A DNA stretch of 64,000 nucleotides from Xylona heveae TC161 (Eukaryota; Ascomycota; Xylonomycetes; Xylonales; Xylonaceae): NCBI RefSeq assembly GCF_001619985.1, contig NW_017264203.1, positions 124,001 to 188,000 on the forward strand, read 5' to 3'. The notes under the pieces are model-generated. The model was not told where the DNA came from, did no database searches, and saw only the letters and a program-made list of their open reading frames with translations. This document shows, in pieces, positions 48,157 through 57,928 of this stretch (within the stretch, counting starts at the first letter, position 1; every line of letters begins with the position of its first letter). A program made the translations under genes and the position numbers.

Positions 48157-48692
48157 ATTTGGCGCTTTGAGAGCATATGATTTTGGGAACAATAACACAG
48201 TTTGATCATTATACTAATAGTTTATGAATGAGATATCATCCTTACTATCATTTAACGGCTAATAAATTTCGCGTTGCATATCATTTTCCTACCCAAAATA
48301 CTTGATTCTCACTCTACATAAAAATGATATGATATCATACATTCAGACTCCGCTTGATTGGAGGGTAAAGAGGAAATTGAAAAAAAAAAAAAGAGGGAGA
48401 TATTTTGGCATTATAGTCTGGAATAGACTCAACTAAAAACCCCATAAATGTCAAATAAGAATAAATTGATAAGGAACGGTAATGAAGGTGTCTGGTCGTC
48501 TCACGGTTTCGTGGCGGAATGAAGCGTCTGGAGGATTAGTCATCAGCCGTCACTCGCCGCAGTCGCATATCGGGACCCTAAAAAGTCGGAGACTGTCTGG
48601 GACTCTGTCAACAATCAACGAGACACTGAAACGTGCCGCCCGTCGATCGATCCTCAGCGGCTTTATTGCTCAGCTGAGTCCTGCAAATCCGG
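48157..48692. other. Intergenic gap, no gene seen
   Basis: This gap holds the Sec17 3' region (AT-rich, A-run near 48382) and the promoter of the AAA ATPase. A short plus ORF at 48482-48751 overlaps the ATPase start in another frame and is taken as chance. Confidence 0.45.
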
Positions 48693-51667
48693 ATGCATGC
48701 AGTGACATGGCGCGCTCTGCGGTTGCTGCCCGGGAATGCCGTACGGAGTAGCTGCCGTACCATTGGAGGCCGCCGTTACCGCGCCCCAATCCGTGCCTTT
48801 CATCGATCTGCAATTGCGTATGCCAGTCCTCAAGACCCCTCGGATACGAAACCACCGGCATGGAGACAGAACGGAGAGGAGAAACCCGCCGAAGAGGAAG
48901 CAGATGAGGGAAGAAACAACCCCGAAGTGACGGAAAACGATGGTCTACCTGAACCGACACCAGAACAGTTGCAACGCGGTCAAGACAAGAACTCAACCTA
49001 TGGCTCTGCAGCGCGGAGGTCAATGCGAAACCGAAAATCATCTCAACCCCCACCTCAACTACCCCCAGTGGTTCTGCCCGAATGGTTCTTCGAAAGAAGA
49101 GTGAAACTCTGGGACAACTTAGAATCCGGAGCGGAAGGATCGCCGAGCCTGGGCGTTTTCAAAGGGACAGAAGGAGACGCTCCGGCGTTCGATCCTCTCA
49201 AGGATGGAACACCCCGTGAACAGGATCAATTTCGCTACGTGTTGCCAGAGGATATCTGGAACGAAGTCAAAGCAACGGTTAGAGCTGGGCTCAAACTTCC
49301 GACCACGCGCTTCACCGACGATTTCACTCCCGACAAGCGGAACCTCTTGCTACAATGTCCTCACGATGGTGGAATATACTTTCTTGATGAGGTCGTTGCC
49401 TCCGTCGCAAAAGCGCTCAAATGTGATGTCGTGCAACTCGACTCGCAAGACTTGGCCGAGTTTGGCGGCGATTACCTTACGGAATCCTCCATTCGTTCGC
49501 TCAGCTACGATACTTATCAAGGCGTGTCTACACAGAGTGGAAAGGAGGCAGAAGAGGAGGAAGACGATGACGATGACTTTGCGGGCGAGGACGAAGATGA
49601 GGAAGGAATTCCTTCACGGTCAAATTCGTCACGGCTTGGCAATCCGTCAATCTCAAAAGTTAGCGCGATACCCATTGGAACATTTGCTGGAAGCCTAGAG
49701 GACCTTTTCAAGGGCGCAAAGGTCACCAAGCTTGGCGATGGAGCGGGCTCCAATGGTGCTCTCGAAGACTCTGCGCTAGGCTTCGGTCGGGGCAGGGGAG
49801 GGCCTTTGGAGAACTGGGAAGAATTGAAGTTTTCTGCATTTCTAGAAGCATTGGTAGACTCTCCCCGCCAAAAGAGAGCAAAATCTGGTTGCGAAGTTCA
49901 AACATCAGAGGAGAGAGGAACCATTGTACTCATCAAGGATTTCAAAGAGATTCAGGAAACTGCACGGGGCGCTAGAATGATCCACAAGATCCAGCAGGGC
50001 GTCGTCAAAAGAAGAAACCTGGGGCAGAAGGTGATTATGCTTGGAACAGTGGCTGCGCAAGAGTTTATGCCTTCATTTACGAAGTGGGGCATTAGAGCTG
50101 CGCAAACACAGGGAGAAATGGGCGACAACCATGGCCGAACCATTGTGGTGCCGCCCTCAGGTTATTCCGCCAAGGCAGACGTTTTCCATCAAGACGAGGT
50201 GCAACGGACACGGGAGATCAACACCAGACATTTGCGAGATATGATTCGCCGCCTCAGCTCCGATGCAGATCTTACCAATGAAATTTGCGACCAGATTGAT
50301 GTTCGTATTAACACAGCCGAAGGCGCGTCTATTGGCATTGAGGATTCAGTTTGGTCTTTTGACAGAGTACACCGAGTAGCCGTCACCGTGCTTGGTCTGC
50401 TAGAAGATGGCCAGGTGTTGGAGCCGGGCCTGATAGACCGAGCACTGGAGCTGCTGAACCGAAGCGACAATAGCAAATTCAGAATGGCGGCAGAAGAAAA
50501 GGAAGTCTCGAAGCAGGAGAAGCTGATGGAGGAATCTGTAACAGGAACACCCAACCAGCGCCCTTCAAAAGGTCTAGAATTGGAAGAACGGATGAAAAGG
50601 TTACGAAAGACTTGCAACTCGCATGAGAAGAAGTTATTAAATGGAGTTGTAAAGCCTGGTATGTCTTGCATCCCACAAAAGTTTACGCCCTTTTATCCAG
50701 TTATACCTAACTGATTCCACTAGAAAACATCCATACGGCCTTTTCTGACGTCCGAGCTCCATCTGAAACGGTGGACGCTCTGCGGACCTTGACGTCACTG
50801 TCATTGATCCGCCCAGAGGCATTCACGTACGGTGTCCTGGCCACCGACAAGATTCCCGGTCTGCTTCTGTACGGCCCACCAGGCACTGGTAAAACCCTAC
50901 TTGCCAAGGCTGTCGCAAAGGAGAGCGGCGCTACGGTTCTTGAAGTCAGCGGATCCGAAGTGTACGACATGTACGTCGGCGAGGGCGAGAAGAACGTCAA
51001 GGCCATTTTCAGCTTGGCCCGAAAACTGAGCCCATGCATTGTCTTCATTGACGAAGCGGATGCCATTTTTGGATCACGTGGCGGGCACTCCAGCCGGACC
51101 AGTCACCGTGAACTGATCAACCAGTTTTTGCGCGAATGGGATGGCATGAACAACTTGTCTGCTTTCATCATGGTGGCCACAAATCGACCATTCGACCTTG
51201 ACGATGCCGTCCTGCGTCGTCTTCCGCGGCGCTTGCTCGTCGATCTGCCCGTCGAAGCGGACCGTGAAGCCATTCTCAAGATTCATCTCAAGGACGAGAC
51301 TCTTGATCCTAGCGTATCGCTGGCTGCTCTCGCATCCCAGACACCATTCTACTCTGGGTCCGACCTCAAGAACCTTTCCGTTGCCGCGGCGCTTGCCTGC
51401 GTGCGTGAAGAAAACGACGCAGCGGCGAAACATGAGGGGCCCGAACCTTACAAGTACCCGGAAAAGCGAACATTGAGTCAGCGCCACTTTGACAGGGCGA
51501 TGGAGGAAATCAGCGCCAGCATCAACGAGGACATGAGTTCCTTGACGGCCATTAAGAAGTTTGACGAAAAGTATGGCGATCGCAGGTCCCAGCGAAAGAA
51601 GGCGCCGACATGGGGATTCGCGACTGCTCCTGAGGAGGTCCGAGACACAAAGCCTGTCCGGAGCTAA
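48693..51667 (+). CDS. Mitochondrial AAA ATPase, Msp1/ATAD1-Yta6-like clade
   Basis: Two exons (48693-50658 and 50724-51667, phase-1 junction) give 969 aa. The N-terminus (MHAVTWRALRLLPGNAVRSS and on to RAFHRSAIAYAS) is a classic matrix presequence with a plausible cleavage site. A long N-terminal region of unknown fold carries a strong acidic run (EEEEDDDDDFAGEDEDEEG, about residue 290). The single AAA module is at the C-terminus. Walker A GPPGTGKTLLAKAVA lies near residue 706, Walker B CIVFIDEADAIFGSRGG near 760, then sensor-1 MVATNRPFDLDDAVLRRLPR with the arginine fingers. This resembles Msp1/ATAD1 ATPases that extract proteins, but the long N-terminal half and presequence mark a filamentous-fungal form. 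The substrate is unknown. Confidence 0.9.
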
Positions 51668-52499
51668 ATTGGTCTTCTTTCGAAATGGATTGGGATAAAG
51701 GACAAGCGGCAAGGGATTATTTATACTGTACATTACGTGTATCAATAGCGCATTATGGATCGGAGCATTCGTGGCTAGATAGATTATTCTTTCAATTTAC
51801 AGATGAAACATTATGACTATTCATATCAATGGCATCGAACGGTGTGTATATATTGTAGATTGTAATGGTTGAGATGTGACTGCGGAGGACAGTCTGCCCC
51901 GCTCTGCTCTGCCGAGGGGGTCCCTCCCCTCGCTCTTTCCGTGATCGACGCCAGGATTGTTGTCGTAACGAGTCCTACGAACCATTGAAGACCGAAATAT
52001 CCTCTTTTTTTCGCACATCTAAAATTGTACCCAATTTTGACGGCTGATCTTCTTTCGTTCCTCATTCGCGATGCTAGACTATTGCATTTGGCCTTGAATC
52101 TCTTTGCGGATGATCCTCTCGCGCCGCCAACGCATTTCAACACCAACCGCCAACGTCATGTCATCTACTAACTAGTACCGGCGGACCCTCGACAAAATAA
52201 AATCTCCCCGCAGCTCACCGCAGTCTTATTCTGCCAACCTGCACCCCAACCTGCAATTGAACCTTTTCTCTCCAATTTGTTAATACTGTCAACAAACCAC
52301 GCTCTCACTCTCACTCGATTCGCAATCGCATTATCCAATTCCCCCAAGTCCAACTCCTTCAAATTGCGCCCTCTTAGCTCTTACCCGTCCTAGCTCTCAG
52401 CTCTCCTAGCTCTCTTCCATCACACTACTTTCCCCCCCACCAACATACCCCCCAGCAACACACTATCCAACGTACACTCTACATCCAAGGATCGCACAC
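51668..52499. other. Intergenic gap, no gene seen
   Basis: This 0.83-kb gap holds the ATPase 3' region and the Gag1-like gene promoter. The plus strand is pyrimidine-rich with AGCTCT words from 52376 to 52410, consistent with a leader region. Minus ORFs at 51821-52146 overlap each other and lack domains. Confidence 0.5.
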
Positions 52500-54308
52500 A
52501 TGCAGCATTCCAACATCCCCAACCTGCCCAGCCTGTCCGCCACCTCTCCGCTCGCGCTCGCCGCCCTGGAGAACCCCAAATCCGGCATGTCCGCATCCAC
52601 CGCCGCCGCCGTGCGCCGGCGCTACCTCTCGCGCAACAGCAACAGCAACCCGACCGACCCCACCGGCTCCGCCGCCAAGCGCAGCGAAGCCGGCCGCGCG
52701 GCCGCGCGCGAACTCGCAGTCAAAGTCAAAGAGGAATGGGAGTTTACTTTTGATCCCGCTGCGCCGGTCAAGCGCGATGGCGAGGGGGACGATATGCACC
52801 TCGCGGGCAGCGAGGTCACGGAGGCCGGGGGAGTAGTACGCGAGTGGCGCGAGCGGGATGCGGATTCGCTGTCCCCTGAGCCGGAGGGCGACGAGGAAGA
52901 GGAGAAGGATGCGCAGAACAGAGAGGAGTATTCGTTTTTGAATGGCATTGCGTCCTCGGCGGCGGCTGCGTTGGGGATTGGGCATCACGGAGCGCATGGA
53001 GTTCACGGGGCGCATGGAACGCATGGGACGCAGGGTCGTGAGGTATCCGGGGATAAGCATGCTCAAGGGTCAGACGAGGCTAGCTCCCATAGGAGAGACG
53101 CTGGAGAAACATATCTCTTCACGACCCCAGACGACGTCGGTCCGTCGCTGGCCAAACGCACAGCGGAGCGGCGGTACAAGAAGCGCAAACTCCTGGAAGA
53201 GGAAATGCGCTGGAACGAGGGCCTAAGATGCTGGGCCGCCAGACGGGATGCGTGGTCTGGTGCGAAACGTAAAGTTGCGCGGCTGTCCCGGTCGTCGTCG
53301 TCGTCGTATCCTGATGTGTATACTTCGTCTGGATTGTCTACAGGTACGGGTACGGGTACAGTTTCAGGGTCAGGGGCTTCGTCTGCGGGGTCTGCGTCGA
53401 CGTCTGCTCGGCTTCAACCTACGCCTGACTCGGATGCACGTGTGGATGGCGGAGTTGAGGTCGATCTCGCCGCCGATGGCGTCCCGCTCGGTCAATTGCC
53501 TTTGCCGCCTGTTTCTCCTTTACATCCAGACCGTTCGTCCTCTTTACGTCCCGGTCCCGGTGGTCCAGACCCCTCGTCTTCGTCTTCATATCCAAGCACG
53601 CACAAACACAACCACCAAAACCAAAACCACGACACCGACACCGACACCGACACAGATACACACAGAGACGGAGGCAAAGACGACACGTCGACGGCAACAG
53701 CAACGCAAATCCTCATCCCCCTCGCCCCACCACTCATCCCCCCCTCCAATCCCGTCCGCGCAGCCATCACCCCGGCCGCCTACAGCAACATATACTCCAA
53801 GATCGTCGTCCAGGGCCTTGCCCCTTCCATCCCGATTAATCTCAAGGACATGACCCGCTCCCTCGTCCAGGGCTGGAAAGACGATGGCCAGTGGCCCCCG
53901 AAACCGACCGCGCCGGAGCCGAGTATGTTTGTTGCCAAGAGGATGGTTGAGCGGGCCGGTCATGGTTCTGCTGTTCCTCATTCTTCTGTTCCTCGTTCTT
54001 CTGTTCAACATGGTTCTGCTGCTGCTGCTGGTACGACTGGGACGGGTCGTGGGGCGGCTGTTGGGACGGCCACCGCTGGGACAGCCAGTCGGACAGCGAC
54101 AACAGGTGGGATGGGGACAGGGACGACTGGCGGAGGTGAAGGTCAAGGTCGGAGGGGAAGTGGACACGGACACGGGCACGGAATAGGACATAATATCCTG
54201 CGTGCGTTTGGCGGGGGGCATTTCCATCATCACGGTCAAAGTGCGCAGGGTAGCCAGGGTGCGCAGGGTAGTCAAGGCCATGGTCAAGGTGGTCAAGGAC
54301 GTCAATAG
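52500..54308 (+). CDS. Gag1-like clamp (DUF4050) domain protein
   Basis: This intronless ORF of 602 aa has the fungal DUF4050/Gag1-like signature split in two: RRYKKRKLLEEEMRWNEGLR with CWAARRDAWSGAK around residue 230, and AAITPAAYSNIYSKIVVQGL, APSIPINLKDMTRSLVQGWK, DDGQWPP around residues 420-475. The gap between them is filled with Ser/Gly/Pro and TDTDTDTDT low complexity. The C-terminus is Gly/His/Thr-rich repeats (GHGHGHGIGH, QGSQGAQGSQG). From memory, the domain is named for a fission yeast protein that dampens TORC1 signalling; I would not assign that function here without an alignment. High CG content and repeats create long shadow ORFs in other frames. Confidence 0.78.
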   Translation: MQHSNIPNLPSLSATSPLALAALENPKSGMSASTAAAVRRRYLSRNSNSNPTDPTGSAAKRSEAGRAAARELAVKVKEEWEFTFDPAAPVKRDGEGDDMHLAGSEVTEAGGVVREWRERDADSLSPEPEGDEEEEKDAQNREEYSFLNGIASSAAAALGIGHHGAHGVHGAHGTHGTQGREVSGDKHAQGSDEASSHRRDAGETYLFTTPDDVGPSLAKRTAERRYKKRKLLEEEMRWNEGLRCWAARRDAWSGAKRKVARLSRSSSSSYPDVYTSSGLSTGTGTGTVSGSGASSAGSASTSARLQPTPDSDARVDGGVEVDLAADGVPLGQLPLPPVSPLHPDRSSSLRPGPGGPDPSSSSSYPSTHKHNHQNQNHDTDTDTDTDTHRDGGKDDTSTATATQILIPLAPPLIPPSNPVRAAITPAAYSNIYSKIVVQGLAPSIPINLKDMTRSLVQGWKDDGQWPPKPTAPEPSMFVAKRMVERAGHGSAVPHSSVPRSSVQHGSAAAAGTTGTGRGAAVGTATAGTASRTATTGGMGTGTTGGGEGQGRRGSGHGHGHGIGHNILRAFGGGHFHHHGQSAQGSQGAQGSQGHGQGGQGRQ

Positions 54309-54965
54309 CAGCGACGGTAGCAGTAGCACCGCCACTACTATCACAAACAATGTAAATGTAAGATAATATCTTATGTAGAATAGGTATGGTAACATATTAT
54401 GCAGAACATCTAGTCTTGTAAACTTAAATGTTCAAGGTTAACAATAATAAAAAATACTTTGAACCGCGCTAGAGGTGGACATTGCCTGATCGGTCGATGA
54501 TATATGTCTCTCTGCAAGGCATCACCACTTCTATGCGAGGGTTCTGTAGCCTGCTGCAAGGTGTAAATTATGAAAGTAGGCCTGGATGCATGCATCATGT
54601 CATGAAACAGTCCCCTGTGGCTACCCTCCTTCCCCCCCCCCCTTTGGGTGCGGGGACCCAAAATCCAAAACCCCTGAGGTTTGATACAGGTGGTAGTCTG
54701 CCATCCCTCCAGAGCTGAAGAATGAAACTCACTAAATTACAGTTAAAGCTTTTAGTATTGTAGTTAAGAATTGTGGTTAAGAATCTATATTTTAACCTAT
54801 CTAGCTCAATTTTCATGCTATATGCTTCGGGGTTGATACATTTCCAACATAGAATACATAGGTTTATTGTAAAAATCATCTTTATGTTAGTCAAATTTAG
54901 GGAGGGAAGGAGGGAGAAGCAAAGCTTCAACGGACTGAATTTTAATTCTTATACTATCTATACTA

Positions 54966-55036
54966 TACATACCATACCATACGTACCATACCATACCATA
55001 CCATACGTACCATACCATACGTACCATACCATACCA
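54966..55036. repeat. ACCAT/ACGTACCAT tandem array
   Basis: Five-base ACCAT units are interspersed with ACGT, giving a higher-order pattern of ACGTACCATACCAT. The tract is followed by CCCTATA units. It is non-coding. Confidence 0.85.
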
Positions 55037-55231
55037 GTAACCCTATACCCTATACCCTTAATATACAAAATAGTTCAAAGTCCACCTCCGAGTGAAACAT
55101 AGCGTGAAACAAAGAGAGGGCCTTGCATCAATTAATTGACCCTTGCATAGGTAATGAAGCCCTTGCATGCAGCTCAATTATATAAGGAGTCAAGATGGCC
55201 CCGGAATCTCAATTCTTTCAACATCACCGTG

Positions 55232-55301
55232 CTATGACTACTATGCTATGACTACTATGCTATGACTACTATGCTATGACTACTATGCTATGACTACTAT
55301 G
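55232..55301. repeat. 14-bp tandem repeat (CTATGACTACTATG), five copies
   Basis: Five exact head-to-tail copies are followed by a diverged TTATG. This is non-coding minisatellite DNA between convergent genes. Confidence 0.93.
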
Positions 55302-56017
55302 TTATGAAAACAAGCTTCCCCGGCGAGGCCGTGGAGAATACTAAGAGTCCAGACTAACCCTTCAGACTAACCTCTCAATAGGGACCATCCGATCGCCAGA
55401 CTAGAAGCTCCCAGCGGCCAGCGCCCAGGAATCACACGTTCAACTTGTTAAAGGTAATAAATAATTGATGTTATTATTACTAGAGATATTTGTGAAACAA
55501 AGTCCTATGCGATGCATTGTGCAATGTGCGATTATGCCACTATGCTGCCACTATGCTAGTAATGCTAGTGCTAGTGATGTAATTAATACTATTATGCTAT
55601 AATGCTATAATGCTATGCTATAATGCAATAATATGCTATAATGGCAACCGAAATGAAAGCATTATTCACCGCTATTCGATTTACCTCGTAGGTATGTATG
55701 TGTATGTACTGAGGTACCGAGGTAATGCAACACCGGGCGCCGTGAGATGGGAGATGGGAGGTCCTAGAAAGGAAAGGAATGGAAGAAGAGAAGAAGGGAT
55801 GAAGAAAGGAGAAGAATGGTAGAAGGGAAAAGGGGAAGAAAAGGTAATAGATGTTGAAAGCTAGAATGTTGAAGCAGAAGCCAATGTTTTTGAGGGAGGA
55901 GAAGAAAAAGAAGAAGAGGAAAGAAAAATAAGATGATTATATTCATAATATAAGTGTTCATGAGGTTGGATGTCCAAGGAGACAAGGTAGTAAACTGCGC
56001 ACGATACAAAGCAAGCA

Positions 56018-57928
56018 CTAAGGCTTGTGTGACTCGTGTTCGTGGTGTTCGGGAATGGGCGAGTGGGCCAGAGGAGGCTTCTCTCCGCCAGTGGCGGTGC
56101 TTGGCCTGGACACGTCGTGTTGGATTTGATGCGGGAGTTTGGTGAAGCTCTCGCGGCTATTGACGCGGTCAATGTCGTACGGGTTGCCTTCGTACAGCGA
56201 GTTTTGCGTGCGGATCGACCGCAAGCTCTGCTTCGTTTGTGTTCGCGAAAGCGGTTCGTGGGTGGTGGTGGTGGTCCCGTGCTCGCCAGGAGCAGCGCTC
56301 GGGCCTTCATCATCGACGTCCGAGGACGACGAGGACTTGTCGTCTTCGGCCTCGGCGACCGGCGGTGCCTGCGACTCGCGCAATTTGCGCATAAAGGCTT
56401 CGGAAGTGGCAGCGAACTTGCATCGAGCGCGGATTTGCGCGCCGTACTTGTAGAAGAGGAACGGGAACGGAACGCATGCGACGGCGAGGAAGGCGGGAAT
56501 CGACGACGCCCAGTGGATACCCAGGTTGTGGTACATGTAGGTTGTGAACAAGGGGAACGCAGTTCCAAAGAGCGATCGGAGCACGGCGTTGGCGGCGAGC
56601 ACGGAGGCGGCGAAGATGGTATAGGAATCAATCAGGTAGTTGAACACGCTGAGAAAGACAAAGACCATGCCGAAACCAAAAGGCACACCGGCAGCGATAC
56701 TGGCCATCCAATGGACGTGGGGAGAGTTGGTCCACGCAAACCAGAACAGTCCAATAGGGATCAAGATGCCGCCAATCAAGCAAAGCGGAAGACGCTCCTC
56801 GGGCGGAGCGAAGCCACCGTGCTTCTTGACCGCGCGCACATATCGTTTATTGTCGAAGATGGAGGTGAAGACGGCAGACAGCATGCCAACCATGACACCC
56901 AAAAATGCCAGGCCACCGATACCTTCGTTCCAGTGACGCTCTTCCTGGTACACAATGGGAAAGGCGCCAAACATCATATAGAGCGTACCGTAGATGATGG
57001 CCATGTAAATGCTGAGCAAGAGCACAATGGGTTCGAACAAGAGCAAGACCCACGGTCGCAACAGCGAGGTTTTGAGGGCCTCGGAGAGCTTGACAGGACC
57101 CCGTTCAATCTCCAATTTGCTCCGGTAGACTTTGCCCGTCATCTTCGACAGGTTCTGGGCTCGGTGACGAAGCAGCACCGGCGCATAAGTCTCCGGCACA
57201 AGGACGGAGCAGATGATCCAAATAACGCCGCTGAAAATGGCAAGAAAGCCTTCAACCCATCGCCAGCCAGCATTCATGCCGAGAAATCCTCCAATAATGG
57301 GACCAAGTGTCGGACCCAAGAATGGCGCGGCGGCAAAAATGCTCAATGCGAGACCTCTCTGGGCAGCAGGGAACATGTCGGCAATGACACCACCAGCATT
57401 GGTGAGCGGCGAGGATCCAAAGGCACCGGCAAAGAATCGAAGGATGATGAGCGTCTGAATGTTTTGCGAGCCTGCAGCTCCGGCGCAAAAGGCCGTGAGG
57501 GCGCCATATGTGAAGAAGAAGAGCACCTGGCGTCCAAACAATTCACTGAGCGGAGCCCAGAGCAGAGGACCAATGGCGAACCCCAAGACGAAGAGCGCTA
57601 CACCCAGCGTCACCACTTCGGTCCCCACGTTGAATTGCATCATCATTTCCCGAATACCGCCAGTATACGCGGACGAGGTCAAGGCCACGGCAAGTGTTGC
57701 CACGGCCACGAGAATGGTAATTGCCCATTTTTTGAACAGCGAAAAGCCCATGGGATTGCAAGGATCGTCGGGAATCCATTCCACAACATAGGGATCTTCT
57801 TCTGTCCCAGAACCATTGTGATGATGATTTATGACTTCAGGTGGACAGTAGCCCCGCTCTAACACGAGCCGCATGTGCGGCACGTGAGCTGGCTTTTGAG
57901 CCTCGACATCACCTCCCTCCGCCTTCAT
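56018..57928 (-). CDS. MFS multidrug-type transporter, DHA1 family
   Basis: This is a proton-coupled efflux-type permease, probably at the plasma membrane, of 636 aa in one exon. The cytosolic N-terminus ends with VVEWIPDDPCNPMGFSLFKK, typical of fungal DHA1. Twelve hydrophobic segments follow. Motif A is APLSELFGRQVLFF, and motif C is seen in FLGPTLGPIIGGFLGMNAGW, diagnostic of antiporters. The ETYAPVLLRHRAQNL segment leads the central loop. The C-terminal tail of about 120 residues is unusually long: acidic and Ser-rich (DDKSSSSSDVDDEG), then Thr-rich with TQTKQSLRSIRTQNSLYEGN, suggesting phosphorylation. No cluster genes flank it, so drug or metabolite specificity is open. A 608-codon open frame on the other strand is a codon-bias shadow. 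Confidence 0.93.
   Translation of the reverse strand: MKAEGGDVEAQKPAHVPHMRLVLERGYCPPEVINHHHNGSGTEEDPYVVEWIPDDPCNPMGFSLFKKWAITILVAVATLAVALTSSAYTGGIREMMMQFNVGTEVVTLGVALFVLGFAIGPLLWAPLSELFGRQVLFFFTYGALTAFCAGAAGSQNIQTLIILRFFAGAFGSSPLTNAGGVIADMFPAAQRGLALSIFAAAPFLGPTLGPIIGGFLGMNAGWRWVEGFLAIFSGVIWIICSVLVPETYAPVLLRHRAQNLSKMTGKVYRSKLEIERGPVKLSEALKTSLLRPWVLLLFEPIVLLLSIYMAIIYGTLYMMFGAFPIVYQEERHWNEGIGGLAFLGVMVGMLSAVFTSIFDNKRYVRAVKKHGGFAPPEERLPLCLIGGILIPIGLFWFAWTNSPHVHWMASIAAGVPFGFGMVFVFLSVFNYLIDSYTIFAASVLAANAVLRSLFGTAFPLFTTYMYHNLGIHWASSIPAFLAVACVPFPFLFYKYGAQIRARCKFAATSEAFMRKLRESQAPPVAEAEDDKSSSSSDVDDEGPSAAPGEHGTTTTTHEPLSRTQTKQSLRSIRTQNSLYEGNPYDIDRVNSRESFTKLPHQIQHDVSRPSTATGGEKPPLAHSPIPEHHEHESHKP

Larger units (their letters stand above)
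54309..56017. other. Repeat-rich intergenic region, no gene seen
   Basis: This 1.7-kb gap contains a C-run at about 54634-54645, ACCAT/ACGTACCAT arrays at 54966-55036, a 14-bp tandem at 55232-55301, ATGCTAT-type repeats at 55540-55640 and purine-rich sequence at 55770-55930. No ORF here has a recognisable domain. It separates the converging Gag1-like and MFS genes, so no promoter is expected, which makes its length notable. Confidence 0.55.

Noticed and set aside
53248-54395. Several 90-270-codon frames overlapping the Gag1-like gene on both strands
   Set aside because: They are Arg- or Cys-rich shadows of repetitive GC-rich codons; only the 52500-54308 frame contains a conserved domain.
56036-57862. 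A 608-codon open frame on the plus strand opposite the MFS transporter
   Set aside because: It mirrors the transporter exon almost end to end, lacks any domain, and such antisense frames are common over GC-biased coding sequence.
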